A DNA stretch of 64,000 nt from UBA6770 sp965660875 (GCA_965660875.1 CBFIBQ010000012.1:23700-87699), one strand, 5' to 3'. Shown: positions 45,441-55,244, counted from the first letter of the stretch. Made by a program: numbers and translations. Notes: a model not told the origin generated them from the sequence alone.

Positions 45441-46894
45441 GTAGTTATGTTTTCTGAATGCAGTTTTTTGATTTTTATGTTGAATACCGCATACGCAATA
45501 GTAAATACAGGGCTAAGGTAATTGAAAAAGCAAAACGGCAAATAGGCAAATGTAGCCACTCCCAGCACCGCACTTTGAGTGGCTCCGCAGGTGTTCCAAG
45601 GAATAAGTACCGAGGTTACAGTGCCGCTATCCTCCAGAGTTCTGCTGAGATTTACTGGCGCCAATTGTTTTGCGTCAAAGGCTTCTTTATACATTCTTCC
45701 GGGCACCACAATGGCCAAGTACTGGTCGCTTGCCGTTAGGTTGATAAACAAACAAGAACTCACTGTGGTAGCTACTAAACCACCAACTGATTGCACACCG
45801 CTGATGAGCCAGCCGGCAATGCGCTGCAACGCGCCAATAGCCTCCATTGCGCCGCCAAAAACCATGGCGCATATAATTAACCATACGGTATTCAACATTC
45901 CGGCCATACCACCCGAACTCAATAAATCTGAAAGTGCCTTATTGCCCGTTTCAATAGTGGTATCGGCTCCAGCAGCAGACAGCACCACGTAGTAGCAGTT
46001 TTCAATATAATGGTTGCTATTTCCTAAACGTTGAATCAAGTCCGCTTGAAAAACTACAGCGCATATGCAGGCGCTGAGAATACCCACAAACAATGCGGGA
46101 ATAGGGCCTACTTTTTTTACAATAAGCAATACCACAATACCCGGGACAATGAATAATAGTGGGGTAATGTGAAAGTTGTTTTGAAGCGCCGTATTGATTT
46201 CGTTAAGTCCCAGTCCATCGGCTGCTGGCGTGTAGTTTAAGCCTATAATAAAAAACGCCACTAAGTTTATGATATAAGAAGGTACGGTGGTAAAAAGCAT
46301 GTAGCGAATGTGATCGAAAAGGTCGGCTCCGCTCACTGCTGCAGCCAAATTAGTGGTATCGCTTAAGGGACTCATTTTATCTCCAAAATAAGCACCTGTG
46401 ATGATAGCACCGCCAACAATAGCCTCGCTAAAACCCAAGGCTTTTCCAATACCTAACAATGCAATTCCAATGGTAGCAATGGTACTCCAAGAACTACCCG
46501 ACGCTATGGAAATGATGGCGCAGACTACAGAAGCTGCCACTAGAAAGTAGGAGGGATGGGCAATTTGCAGTCCGTAGTAAATGAGTGCAGGTATCACCCC
46601 GCTTATCAACCAGGTACCTGCTAAAGCTCCAATGAGTAAAAGAATAATGATTGCCCCTAATGTGGAGTTGATGGCCTTTTTTATGTGCTCCAATATGGTT
46701 TCGAAACCAAGATTTTGCGAAAAACCAATAACACTTGCTACGGCTGCTGCAAGCAATAGTGCCAACTGATTAGATCCACCCAAGCTGTTGTCTCCAAAAA
46801 AATATACGTTGGCCGCTAATAACGGAATCAACACAATTATCGGCAAGAAAGATTTGAATAAACTTATGTTGTGCTGTTCGCGCATGGCCGTCAA
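45437..46894 (-). CDS. NhaC-family Na+/H+ antiporter
   Basis: This 485-residue protein has about 12 hydrophobic helices. The family signature GDKMSPLSDTTNLAAAVSG (about residues 172-190) is present, as is the conserved LIPWNTCGATQSAVLGV near the C-terminus. It exchanges Na+ for H+, which suits a marine or saline lifestyle. It is in a run of tightly packed genes (GT87-like, nhaC-like, porin-like, rarA, DUF1456). Confidence 0.92.
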   Translation of the reverse strand: MTAMREQHNISLFKSFLPIIVLIPLLAANVYFFGDNSLGGSNQLALLLAAAVASVIGFSQNLGFETILEHIKKAINSTLGAIIILLLIGALAGTWLISGVIPALIYYGLQIAHPSYFLVAASVVCAIISIASGSSWSTIATIGIALLGIGKALGFSEAIVGGAIITGAYFGDKMSPLSDTTNLAAAVSGADLFDHIRYMLFTTVPSYIINLVAFFIIGLNYTPAADGLGLNEINTALQNNFHITPLLFIVPGIVVLLIVKKVGPIPALFVGILSACICAVVFQADLIQRLGNSNHYIENCYYVVLSAAGADTTIETGNKALSDLLSSGGMAGMLNTVWLIICAMVFGGAMEAIGALQRIAGWLISGVQSVGGLVATTVSSCLFINLTASDQYLAIVVPGRMYKEAFDAKQLAPVNLSRTLEDSGTVTSVLIPWNTCGATQSAVLGVATFAYLPFCFFNYLSPVFTIAYAVFNIKIKKLHSENITT

Positions 46895-46900
46895 ATATAG

Positions 46901-48205
46901 TTAAGCACCTGTCAATTTCGATGGTTTTGAAAAACGGAAATAATCCAATAAGGACCAAACACCCACTGCAGTGTACTCTAAAGCAATTAGGAAACTGCTT
47001 TCGTTGTAGGGCAATGTGCGGTAGGTGAAGTAAGATAAGCCAATAACGTAGCTCCATACTACTACAAAACGAAAACGTACGAATAGATTGAGCGCCAATA
47101 GTGTCACCAAATACCACGGATGTACTACCGCAGCGAAGAAATAATACACGCTGTGCACTACTAGGCTTCTTTTTAAGAAGTTTTTGATGTTACTGGGCAT
47201 AAATATGTAGCGGAACACTAATAAAGCCGGAAAAAGCGCCAAAAGAATAGCTAACCAAGGTTTACTCGCGGGGCCAAGTAGGTCGAGCAAAATGTTATAT
47301 AAAAAGGAATTGAACTGAAAACTTTGGAAATACAAATCTATACTGCTGAAAATGTGGAGCAACAGCTCTATGTTTAGAAAGGGTAGGAAAAGGAGAAAGC
47401 ATACAGCAGCTACTAAAATCAAATACTGTAAGGACTTTTTGATGCCCAATACCGGTATCAATAGCGGTAAATAAAGAATGGGTAGTAATTTGGTGCAAAT
47501 GGCAAATGCCATAAACAGTGCGGAAATGGCCCAACGATTTGTTTTCAAATGATAAAACGCCATCAGTAAAAAAGTCACCATTAAACCTTCAAAGTGCAGA
47601 TTGCCGGTAACCTCTAGTATTACTAACGGATTTAGAAAGTACCAAGCTATGCGCTCGGGCTGCTGACCAAATATCCGAAGGAGTTTTACGCCGTAATAAA
47701 ATGCGAGTAGTTCTCCAGCAATCATCACGAGTTTAAGAACGAGCTGACCTTTAAAGAATCCAGTGGGTGCTATCCATGCCGATAAGCCAAAAATAAATTG
47801 ATTGATAGGCGGGTAGACTGCAAAGTAGTTTTTGGAATTTAATTGTTCGTACAGTTCAGTGAGTCCTATTAAATCTTGCCGATTCGAAAGGTAGTATTGA
47901 GGGATATGCTCGAATGGATTTTCGCCTTGAATCCACAACCTACCGTCCCATAAAAAACGATACACATCGTCGCTGTATTCGGGTGTAGTAAAGATAAAGG
48001 TAGTTCTTGCTAAGATTCCGATTAATAGAATGTTACGAAGTTCTATTTTTTGTCTGCACAAATAGAAGTACGCTAAAAACGAAACGGTGTAACAAGCAAT
48101 AAAAGAGTAAAAGTCAGTCCTAGGAATAAGGAAAGAGACAAGTGAAAAACTTGCAATCAAAAAAACAGACTGCACTGCAACAGGAAACGGTTTTAAAGGA
48201 TTCAT
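46901..48205 (-). CDS. Polytopic membrane glycosyltransferase-like protein (GT87 / mannosyltransferase type)
   Basis: This 434-residue protein has about 12 transmembrane segments. A conserved acidic loop, SDDVYRFLWDGRLWIQGENPF (about residues 78-98), is the hallmark of polyprenol-phosphate-dependent mannosyltransferase-like GT-C enzymes. It probably transfers a sugar from a lipid carrier at the periplasmic face. Donor and acceptor are unknown. It lies 6 bases before the NhaC gene. Confidence 0.75.
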   Translation of the reverse strand: MNPLKPFPVAVQSVFLIASFSLVSFLIPRTDFYSFIACYTVSFLAYFYLCRQKIELRNILLIGILARTTFIFTTPEYSDDVYRFLWDGRLWIQGENPFEHIPQYYLSNRQDLIGLTELYEQLNSKNYFAVYPPINQFIFGLSAWIAPTGFFKGQLVLKLVMIAGELLAFYYGVKLLRIFGQQPERIAWYFLNPLVILEVTGNLHFEGLMVTFLLMAFYHLKTNRWAISALFMAFAICTKLLPILYLPLLIPVLGIKKSLQYLILVAAVCFLLFLPFLNIELLLHIFSSIDLYFQSFQFNSFLYNILLDLLGPASKPWLAILLALFPALLVFRYIFMPSNIKNFLKRSLVVHSVYYFFAAVVHPWYLVTLLALNLFVRFRFVVVWSYVIGLSYFTYRTLPYNESSFLIALEYTAVGVWSLLDYFRFSKPSKLTGA

Positions 48206-48324
48206 TTCGGTGCAAACGTAGTGCTTACTGTTATGGGTTTAATGTTGCCTGTTGTACTTTTTGCGTTATTGTTGGAGCTTGTGTTAGGAGTTACGCTGTG
48301 TTTACTCAGAAGGCTAATACGATC

Positions 48325-48621
48325 TTATTTCACTTTTACGGACTCTTCTAAACTCCATGCTTCGGGTTTAGCTGCAAAAAGTTTTTTTGTGGCGGGCCAA
48401 ACCACACCAAAAGTCTCTGAATACCTATAATTGTTTAAATCGGACTCTTGCTCCCACCAACTGTAAGTCATGAATATGTTGGATTGCTGGATGTCTTGTA
48501 AGAGCGATAACTTATGGCAGCCCGGCTGGTTGGCAATTTCGTTTTTATAGCGCTCAAAAAGTGTCTGAAACTCCTGAATACACTCCGTTTTAAAGGTCAT
48601 TTTTACGATGCGAACTACCAT
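48325..48621 (-). CDS. Antibiotic-biosynthesis-monooxygenase (ABM) domain protein
   Basis: This 98-residue protein is a single ABM ferredoxin-like fold: IVKMTFKTECIQEFQTLFER, then GCHKLSLLQDIQQSNIFMTY and SWWEQESDLNNYRYSETF. Such proteins are small dimeric oxygenases or quinol-related enzymes, often of unknown substrate. Its ATG overlaps the upstream TAA (TAATG), so it is translated with the SAM hydroxide adenosyltransferase gene. Confidence 0.85.
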   Translation of the reverse strand: MVVRIVKMTFKTECIQEFQTLFERYKNEIANQPGCHKLSLLQDIQQSNIFMTYSWWEQESDLNNYRYSETFGVVWPATKKLFAAKPEAWSLEESVKVK

Positions 48622-49403
48622 TAATCTTTAAATTCAATACGTACAATATCGTTTACTTTAAGCCCCATTAGATCTGAGGAGTGGCCTAGGTTCATGGCAA
48701 TTTCGAGGTAACCAGAAGAGTTGAATAGTGCAAGGCGTTCACCTTCAGTTGATTCGTGGTAATTTTTACTCAATTTACGGATGTTGTACCCGCTCAATTT
48801 GGTTGATATGGTAATGTTGCGTCCTCTATGCTCTTGATCAAATACGCTTTTGGTAATATTGGTAATTGCATTGCCGTAATCGTCCACATAAATAACTGCT
48901 CCACGAATGATGTCGCCTTCTACTAAGAATTTTGGAATTCCGCCCTGACTCAAGGCTGCTCTTGGGTTGCCTAGAACCTCAAGCGTGCCCCCGCGAGCAA
49001 TGTGCGCAGCGGCTTTTGTAAATACATCTTTGGTAGTAAAGGTTTCCTGGTCGGTGTCTTTTTGCATTTTGAGGGTAATGATTTTTGAGGGTGCAAAATC
49101 CAATAGATAACTGAAAACGCCATTGTCAGCGCCAATGAAATAATGACCGTCATACTCAAGTGCTACGTGATCAATTTTTTCGCTACTGTGGGTCATTACG
49201 CCAATAATGTGAATGCTGCCTTTCGGGTAGTGGTGGTAGGCATTTTTGAGCACAAAAGCAGCCTCAACCGTATTGTATTTGTTGATGCCATGACTGATAT
49301 CCTCCACCTGAATTGCTGACTCCATGCTATATAAGCTGCCCCGCACCGCTGCAGCGTAGTAATCTCTGTAGCCAAAATCTGTAGTTAGTGTAACGATTGC
49401 CAT
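48621..49403 (-). CDS. S-adenosyl-L-methionine hydroxide adenosyltransferase family (DUF62)
   Basis: This 260-residue protein starts VTLTTDFGYRDYYAAAVRG, where the family motif is TDFGxxDxYV. It continues with HYFIGADNGVFSYLL and YVDDYGNAITNI. Characterised relatives convert SAM and water to adenosine and methionine, and fluorinases belong to the same fold. The length is normal. It is the first gene of a two-gene unit with the ABM protein and has a TACTTTTG box about 50 bases upstream. Confidence 0.9.
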   Translation of the reverse strand: MAIVTLTTDFGYRDYYAAAVRGSLYSMESAIQVEDISHGINKYNTVEAAFVLKNAYHHYPKGSIHIIGVMTHSSEKIDHVALEYDGHYFIGADNGVFSYLLDFAPSKIITLKMQKDTDQETFTTKDVFTKAAAHIARGGTLEVLGNPRAALSQGGIPKFLVEGDIIRGAVIYVDDYGNAITNITKSVFDQEHRGRNITISTKLSGYNIRKLSKNYHESTEGERLALFNSSGYLEIAMNLGHSSDLMGLKVNDIVRIEFKD

Positions 49404-49449
49404 GAATAATCGGAGTAAATACTTTTAGTTTCAATACATTTGTGAGACG

Positions 49450-49457
49450 CAAAAGTA
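49450..49457 (-). promoter_or_regulatory. -7 promoter box of the SAM hydroxide adenosyltransferase gene
   Basis: TACTTTTG on the minus strand matches TAnnTTTG. A TTTG (49475-49472) is 14 bases upstream. It lies in the 140-base gap between divergent genes. Confidence 0.35.
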
Positions 49458-49543
49458 AACAAATGCTTCGCCAAATTTTGACGTTTTATAGAGTTTAATT
49501 TATGGTTGAGGTAAATTTCTTAAATCACATATAATCAGAATAC

Positions 49544-50509
49544 TTGCAAGAAAGATTAATTGAATTTGAAGCGATAAATCCTGTTGAGATTTTTGGAGCT
49601 CAAAACAGCAACATAGATATTCTCAAATCCTATTTTCCAAAATTAAAAATCATTGCCCGTGGAAACGCGTTAAAAGTAATGGGTAGTGATTCAGAATTGG
49701 ATCGACTGGAACTCATTGTGCACAACATGTACAAGTTTTATCAAAAGTTTAACCAATTGCAGCCAAAGGATATCGAAGCATTAATTGCCGAAGAAGGTGG
49801 GCAAAAGTCGGATGATTTTGACAACGCTGTAATTCTCCACGGTGTCCACGGCGAGCAAATAAAAGCCCGCACACCCAATCAATTGGAAATGGTAAAGCTT
49901 ATTGCTAGTAACGATATGATGTTTGCCCTAGGACCTGCAGGAACAGGTAAAACCTATACCGCAGTGGCTTTGGCGGTTCGTGCATTGAAAGATAGAGAAG
50001 TGAAAAAAATCATTTTGACTCGACCAGCAGTAGAGGCAGGAGAAAATTTAGGTTTCCTTCCGGGAGATTTAAAAGAGAAACTGGACCCCTATTTACAGCC
50101 GCTTTACGATGCATTAAGGGATATGATTCCCTCGGAAAAATTAAACGACTTTATTGAGAAGGGTGTTGTGCAGATTGCGCCACTTGCTTTTATGCGTGGC
50201 AGGACATTAGACAAGGCTTTTGTTATTCTCGACGAGGCGCAAAATGCCACCGAAAGTCAACTGAAAATGTTCTTGACACGTATGGGTAAGTCCGCAAAGT
50301 TTGTAATCACTGGCGATATGACACAGGTAGATTTACCACCCAAGCAAAAGAGCGGACTCATACAGGCAAACAACTACCTAGAGGGAGTAAAAGGTATTGC
50401 ATTTGTGCATATGAAAGGAACTGATGTAATACGTCATAAATTGGTCCGTAGAATCATTGACCGCTATCAAAAATTTGAAGATAAACCTGAAAAGAAAAAC
50501 AATGAGTAA
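49544..50509 (+). CDS. PhoH-like ATPase
   Basis: This 321-residue protein uses TTG at 49544, which gives the family's full N-terminus (ERLIEFEAINPVEIFGAQN, a KH-like/PhoH-N region); no ATG is available before the ATPase domain. Walker A is GPAGTGKTYTA (about residues 131-141) and Walker B FVILDEAQN (about 226-234), with the LTRPAVEAGENLGFLPGDL block. PhoH2-like proteins are RNA-linked NTPases. The last codons overlap the purC start by 8 bases. Confidence 0.92.
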   Translation: MQERLIEFEAINPVEIFGAQNSNIDILKSYFPKLKIIARGNALKVMGSDSELDRLELIVHNMYKFYQKFNQLQPKDIEALIAEEGGQKSDDFDNAVILHGVHGEQIKARTPNQLEMVKLIASNDMMFALGPAGTGKTYTAVALAVRALKDREVKKIILTRPAVEAGENLGFLPGDLKEKLDPYLQPLYDALRDMIPSEKLNDFIEKGVVQIAPLAFMRGRTLDKAFVILDEAQNATESQLKMFLTRMGKSAKFVITGDMTQVDLPPKQKSGLIQANNYLEGVKGIAFVHMKGTDVIRHKLVRRIIDRYQKFEDKPEKKNNE

Positions 50510-51455
50510 TACCCTAGGCACTACAAACTTTCAATTTCCAGGACAGCTCAAACACTATAAAGGCAAGGTGCGCGAAGTGTACACCTTAGAAAACGATTTG
50601 GTGGTTATGGTGGCCAGCGATCGTATTTCGGCGTTTGATTACATTTTGCCCAAAGGCATTCCATACAAAGGTCAGGTGCTGAACCAGATTGCAGAATTGA
50701 TGTTAGACGCCACTTCGGATATTGTTCCAAATTGGAAGTTAGCTAGTCCTGACCCAAGTGTAACGGTTGGAAAGACCTGTAAGGTTTTCCCAATAGAAAT
50801 GGTGATTCGTGGCTACTTAGCAGGACATGCTTGGCGGGAGTACAAAGCTGGAAAGCGTGTATTATGTGGAGTGCAAATGCCCGACGGCATGAAAGAGAAC
50901 GATAAATTCCCCGAACCGATTATTACACCTGCAACCAAAGCCGAAAAGGGGCACGATGAGGATATTTCTCGTGAAGAAATTATCAAACAAGGTATTATTT
51001 CAGAGCAGGATTACCTTCAATTGGAAGATTACACCCGAAAGTTGTTCCAACGCGGAACGGAGCTTGCGGCGGATAGAGAGTTGATTTTAGTAGACACCAA
51101 ATACGAATTCGGCCGTGATGCAGAAGGCACTATTCGGTTGATTGATGAGATTCATACACCGGACTCTAGCCGGTACTTTTATGCGGACGGCTATGCCGAA
51201 AGACAAGCCAACGGTGAAAAGCAAAAGCAACTCTCGAAGGAATTTGTGCGCGAGTGGCTCATGGAACATGGTTTTCAAGGCCTTGAGGGTCAAACCATGC
51301 CATATATGCCCGACGAGTTTGTTTCGCTCGTTTCTGAGCGTTATATCGAGTTGTTTGAGCACATTACGGGTAAGTCTTTTGTAAAAGGAAACCTTTCTAA
51401 CATCGAAAAGCGACTAGAAGATAATGTGCTAGCGTGGATTCGAGCCAATACGTAA
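50502..51455 (+). CDS. purC: Phosphoribosylaminoimidazole-succinocarboxamide synthase
   Basis: This protein of about 317 residues starts at ATG 50502 (MSNTLGTTNFQFPGQLKHYK), because the upstream in-frame ATG lies inside phoH and adds a non-homologous tail. The motifs are KGKVREVY, SDRISAFDYILP, EMVIRGYLAGHAWREYK, ILVDTKYEFG and DEIHTPDSSRYF. It performs the aspartate-ligation step of purine synthesis. It belongs to the long (about 300-residue) class. Translation is coupled to phoH. Confidence 0.95.
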   Translation: MSNTLGTTNFQFPGQLKHYKGKVREVYTLENDLVVMVASDRISAFDYILPKGIPYKGQVLNQIAELMLDATSDIVPNWKLASPDPSVTVGKTCKVFPIEMVIRGYLAGHAWREYKAGKRVLCGVQMPDGMKENDKFPEPIITPATKAEKGHDEDISREEIIKQGIISEQDYLQLEDYTRKLFQRGTELAADRELILVDTKYEFGRDAEGTIRLIDEIHTPDSSRYFYADGYAERQANGEKQKQLSKEFVREWLMEHGFQGLEGQTMPYMPDEFVSLVSERYIELFEHITGKSFVKGNLSNIEKRLEDNVLAWIRANT

Positions 51456-51469
51456 ATAAATTATTGTGT

Positions 51470-51997
51470 TTATTTCAGCTCAATTTTATCTATGAGCAGT
51501 CGAAAGCGCTCATTTTTTTTATTCCCAATTAGAAAAGCAAGTTCCTCAAATTCAGCGTGATTAAAATTGGGTTGGTCTAGTGTTCTGCCCCTAAATGACG
51601 GGTACATGTCGTTTAGTTTAATCGTGATGTTTTGCCATTCACCCGTTGTTTCAAAAGTGGTTTTGTAGGCGTAGTAATCGCTGGATTTGTGTTTTAACCT
51701 GAACTGATAGTTTTTTCCGTCTCCTTTTAAGCGAATTTGAATGGTTTTAAAGTCGCTTACTTCCGTACCTCCCGTTTGGTATCGAACCGAGGAGAAGCCG
51801 CCGTTATTTTCTGTAGACACTTTGCCCTCAAATACTCCATGACCTTCGTCGGACAAACTAAAAGTACCGTCGGAAAGGCCACCCATAACTACATCGTCCA
51901 CTATTCGCCAGTTTGTTAGTTCAGATTTTGCATTAAAGTCGATGATTACAGACGGGGATAAATTCATAATTGCTATCATTAAAGTGAACCAATGCAT
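51470..51997 (-). CDS. CIA30-like (NADH:ubiquinone oxidoreductase intermediate-associated 30) domain protein
   Basis: This protein of about 175 residues starts at ATG 51997 (MHWFTLMIAIMNLSPSVIIDF). An upstream in-frame ATG at 52018 adds only seven residues. The domain shows WRIVDDVVMGGLSDGTFSL, GFSSVRYQTGG, DFKTIQIRLKGDGKNYQF and LIGNKKNERFRLLIDKIEL, a CIA30/galactose-binding-like jelly roll. In bacteria its role is unclear. It converges with purC. Confidence 0.85.
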   Translation of the reverse strand: MHWFTLMIAIMNLSPSVIIDFNAKSELTNWRIVDDVVMGGLSDGTFSLSDEGHGVFEGKVSTENNGGFSSVRYQTGGTEVSDFKTIQIRLKGDGKNYQFRLKHKSSDYYAYKTTFETTGEWQNITIKLNDMYPSFRGRTLDQPNFNHAEFEELAFLIGNKKNERFRLLIDKIELK

Positions 51998-52018
51998 GGT
52001 GTTTTCTTTAAGTAACAA

Positions 52019-52349
52019 ATGGAACTCAAATAGGTGTCTTTGCTTGTCATTTATTAGCAGTTTTATTTTGCACAGGATACTCCGTTTTTTAATCTCAAAG
52101 CTGGACTTTCCCTTTGTTTTTTTAAGTGCAGCGCAAGTGTACTTGAGGAGTAAATAATTTCCTTTTATTTTTTTTTACTTACTAGAATGCGCCCGAAAAT
52201 ACCAGCGGCATTTACAGCTCTATCATTGTGCAAGGAAAAATGCACTTTCAATAACCTGCCCGTCAATTTCGCCTTGTTTTTTTAATTAGGCCAATGCTTT
52301 CATTTACAGTCTGCAAGTAGCTCGCCAATCCTAGCTCTTACAGTAGTTC
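52019..52349. other. Intergenic region with no clear gene
   Basis: This 331-base AT-rich stretch contains several T runs and no credible frame or strong hairpin. GTTCTTAGG at its right end, overlapping the stop of the next gene, resembles the right end of the cassette palindromes farther along, but no matching partner is found. Confidence 0.5.
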
Positions 52350-53222
52350 TTAGGGTTTCCTTATTATTTCTTTTTCTCGTTCAACGAATTCTTGTAATCT
52401 AGTTGGGAATTTTCCTGTCAGCTTTTGATAATTGTCTGAAATTCGGGGTTCAGCTTGAAAGCGCGGTAAAAAGTGAAGAATGGTCATGACTAAAGCAAAT
52501 CCGGACTCAACGCCTTCTTTTTTCTTTCGAAAGTAAAAACGAACGGGGTTGACAGCGTGAAATGCAATTTTTTGGTCTAAAATCTTGGACATTAATGCGG
52601 TAACTTCTCCGAAACTCTTGTTTTCAGTTCCAGTGATTTCGTGCGCTTGATTTTTATTGTTGTCGAATTTAAGCATCAAATTGGCGCTAGCTTCACCAAT
52701 GTTTTTAACGTCAATCCAATTAAACTTCGCCTTTCCAGAAGGCAGAGTAATGCACTGCTTATTGATGATTTCTGGAAGTAGGGTAGTGGTTAAGTTTTGC
52801 ATGAAATAGCTGGGCCTTACAAAAATGTAATTGAATGGAAGCTCTAAGATCAAGCGTTCAATTTTGTTGTGCGGAATTACCTTGCTTTTTTCTGCCCCTT
52901 GAACCGATAAGAACACGATGTTTTTAATTCCCTTGTTGTGAGCCGCTTGCAAAAGTGGCCGAAAGACTTCAACATCTGAAATGTGGGGTGGTCGCAATAA
53001 AAAAAGCATGTCGACTTGGTTGAATGCTTCTGAGAATGTCTCTTCATTCTCAAAATCAAACTTGCGATAATGAAGGGCTGGGTAGTTTTTAAATGTTTTT
53101 TTTGCCTTCTCAATGTTCCGAACGGCAGCCAAGATTTCAGTGTCGGAATTAAGTTCACTTAAATAATGGATAACTTCCATTCCTATATTTCCCGTTGCTC
53201 CTGTAATAAGAATTGTTTTCAT
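52350..53222 (-). CDS. NmrA-like NAD(P)-binding protein (atypical SDR)
   Basis: This protein of about 290 residues starts at ATG 53222 (MKTILITGATGNIGMEV); the upstream ATG would add five residues. The Rossmann glycine motif is TGATGNIG, and FLLRPPHISDVEVF and IVFLSVQGAEKSKVIPHNKIE follow. This is the NmrA/HSCARG or NAD(P)H-binding group, with no catalytic YxxxK. The role may be redox sensing or reduction of small molecules. It is the first gene of the all-minus-strand accessory segment. Confidence 0.85.
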   Translation of the reverse strand: MKTILITGATGNIGMEVIHYLSELNSDTEILAAVRNIEKAKKTFKNYPALHYRKFDFENEETFSEAFNQVDMLFLLRPPHISDVEVFRPLLQAAHNKGIKNIVFLSVQGAEKSKVIPHNKIERLILELPFNYIFVRPSYFMQNLTTTLLPEIINKQCITLPSGKAKFNWIDVKNIGEASANLMLKFDNNKNQAHEITGTENKSFGEVTALMSKILDQKIAFHAVNPVRFYFRKKKEGVESGFALVMTILHFLPRFQAEPRISDNYQKLTGKFPTRLQEFVEREKEIIRKP

Positions 53223-53358
53223 GTTCTTTCTATGCAATTCAGCGCTTATGAAGTTAGGATATTTCTGATCTGCTCCAGCTTAGAAAGGATGCGAAAAACC
53301 ATGAAGGTCTTGTTGGAGCGCTCATTTTTTCTTAACGCAGGTGTGCTTTTGGTACTTT

Positions 53359-53850
53359 TTATTGTTGTCGTAAACTTAAATAGTCCACAATTTTATTTTT
53401 AAGTCGATTTCTAAAATAGGTGCTTGCAGTGTAATATACTAGACCAACTATTGTAAAAGTTAGGCCCAAAAACAGCACTACATTGCCTAGATCAGCAGTT
53501 GAAAGTATTGCCATAGCTGTTAAAATAATTCCTCCAAGTGTTGCAAAAAAACCAAATACAGGTAAGAATGTGTTTGGTGATAGTTTCAATTTAATCAAAC
53601 TTCCATTTTCCGATTCTGTTATTTGGCCTTTCAAATAGGCTGATTTTCTTTTCAAATTGGGCATACTCCAATTGATGGCCACAAATTTGTCGTATGCAGT
53701 AAACTCAGCATCATTTGAATGCTTTGCGACTAAAGGAATTGCAGTATTTTGATTAAATAGTTTATTTATTTTCTCCTTTAAGTTTTCTGATTTTAAATTG
53801 GAGGCATAAACTACCTCTTCAGTATTTAGTATGATTTGTTTCCAATCCAT
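53359..53850 (-). CDS. Hypothetical protein with two C-terminal membrane helices
   Basis: This protein of about 163 residues starts at ATG 53850 (MDWKQIILNTEEVVYASNL); the longer frame runs into the palindrome at 53889. Residues 1-100 are soluble and charged. Two hydrophobic segments follow (FLPVFGFFATLGGIILTAMA and VVLFLGLTFTIVGLVYYTAS), then a short basic tail. No family is recognised. The cassette palindrome S1 precedes it. A matching downstream end was not found, so its membership in the array is uncertain. Confidence 0.6.
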   Translation of the reverse strand: MDWKQIILNTEEVVYASNLKSENLKEKINKLFNQNTAIPLVAKHSNDAEFTAYDKFVAINWSMPNLKRKSAYLKGQITESENGSLIKLKLSPNTFLPVFGFFATLGGIILTAMAILSTADLGNVVLFLGLTFTIVGLVYYTASTYFRNRLKNKIVDYLSLRQQ

Positions 53851-53888
53851 TCGTTCTATTTTTTTGTTTCTAAGTATGGTGCATATTC

Positions 53889-53963
53889 CGCATGGCACGC
53901 AACGCTCTGGCTATGCTGCGTACCCCGCAGGGTATGCAGTATAGGTGAAGTTATGCGCTGGCT
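53889..53963. repeat. Cassette-type imperfect palindrome S1 (attC-like)
   Basis: Plus strand: the left end is GCACGCAACGCTCTGG and the right end GTTATGCGCTGGCT. In between is a strong inner hairpin CTATGCTGCGTACCC / GGGTATGCAGTATAG (13 of 15 paired) with a 4-base loop. It sits between two minus-strand genes and is the first clear site of the array. Confidence 0.65.
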
Positions 53964-55244
53964 TTATTTCCTTTTTTTAAGTCTTTCAGGATATAATACA
54001 ACTTGAATTAGATTATATTCTAATTGATTAAAATTAAAACTTTTTCCATTCACTTTGAATTCAGAAAATGGATACCACCTTAAATTGGTTCTAAGTATAA
54101 GGGCTTCATTTGTTTTGCCCGGTACAATATCCCAACCAAAAGTTAACCCAGGCTCGAAATTGTTGATGGTTGGCAGTTGCGATTTTGCGCCATCAACAAT
54201 GTGCTCATAATTTATTCTATCGTAGGCCACATTTAACCCAATGTATGGCGCAAAGCCAGAGTAATCAGTTAAAAATTTATTTACTTCTAAGGCCAATGAA
54301 GTTTTTTTAATGGTTTGTTTGGTGCCAAACCCTTCCGTTTTGTAGCTGGGATTTCGGAAAGATAAAGCCGCAAATAAATTTGCTTTGTTAAAATGATAGC
54401 CCATTGCTAGGTCAAAATAGCTGGAGGAACTTAACTTTTGTTGCAAGTAGGGGAATACTTCGGCATTGTATTCTGAATTAGAAAGAGAAAATGATAGTGA
54501 AGGACCGGCACCAATAAAGAAATCACCAAAGGACGAGGCATCGTAAGAAAGCTTTGAAACACTCGGATAGCTATTCCATTTATCAATGTTTTTCTGACTA
54601 TTGTCTTTTGTGGCGTCAAAAGAATATAGAATCCCAAACTGAACAGAAAATGGTGGTGTTTTAATTACCGTCATTTCAGTTTTGCTAAGCGGGTATTGCC
54701 ATTCATTATCTGGAAAGTAATTCACCCCCAACCTAAAGGCGAGTTTTTTGTGGCTGTACATTATCCCTGCATCATAATTAAGCATAAAGTCCTTATAAAT
54801 TGTGGGTTGGTTCTCATCAGGCTCTAGTATTTGCTTAAATGCTAAAGCACCCCAGTTAAAGCCAATATACGGACGCAGTTTTCCTTCCTTCATTGCCCAA
54901 GGATAAAACCTTGCTCCGGTTGCAACAGAATGTAAAAGCTCATGGTTTGCATCATCGCTGTCCAAATTTATTTGACTTAACGGGAATGTAACATAGAATT
55001 CAGTGTGCCCCCAAAAGTGAAATCCGCCCCAAGTGAGATACGGATTGAAAGTAGACGAACAGTCATATGACATTACTTCACCGTTTATCCATTGTTTTCC
55101 AGTAAAAGATGGGAAATAAGCTCCACCTACTTCCAGGTACATTCGGGCAAAATCTAAACGTTGATTTTTAGCGGTAGAATCTTGTGCCTGAATTGTGAAA
55201 ATGCAAAAGCAGATTATTGAGGTAGTTAGAATTAAAATTTTCAT
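53964..55244 (-). CDS. Outer-membrane beta-barrel-like protein
   Basis: This protein of about 426 residues starts at ATG 55244 (MKILILTTSIICFCIFTIQAQ signal peptide); a longer frame to 55277 overlaps the upstream gene. It is rich in aromatic-polar strands (LEVGGAYFPSFTGK, FYVTFPLSQINL, YIGFNWGALAF). It begins 5 bases after the stop of 55250-55924, whose product is also barrel-like. Both lie in one cassette-like unit with a LuxR-type regulator. The function is unknown, perhaps a paired outer-membrane system. Confidence 0.6.
   Translation of the reverse strand: MKILILTTSIICFCIFTIQAQDSTAKNQRLDFARMYLEVGGAYFPSFTGKQWINGEVMSYDCSSTFNPYLTWGGFHFWGHTEFYVTFPLSQINLDSDDANHELLHSVATGARFYPWAMKEGKLRPYIGFNWGALAFKQILEPDENQPTIYKDFMLNYDAGIMYSHKKLAFRLGVNYFPDNEWQYPLSKTEMTVIKTPPFSVQFGILYSFDATKDNSQKNIDKWNSYPSVSKLSYDASSFGDFFIGAGPSLSFSLSNSEYNAEVFPYLQQKLSSSSYFDLAMGYHFNKANLFAALSFRNPSYKTEGFGTKQTIKKTSLALEVNKFLTDYSGFAPYIGLNVAYDRINYEHIVDGAKSQLPTINNFEPGLTFGWDIVPGKTNEALILRTNLRWYPFSEFKVNGKSFNFNQLEYNLIQVVLYPERLKKRK

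Noticed and set aside
52350..53850. Extending the cassette array leftwards over the NmrA-like gene and the 53359 gene
   Set aside because: GTTCTTAGG at the end of the NmrA-like gene resembles a cassette end, but no matching start and no palindrome were found between 53223 and 53358.
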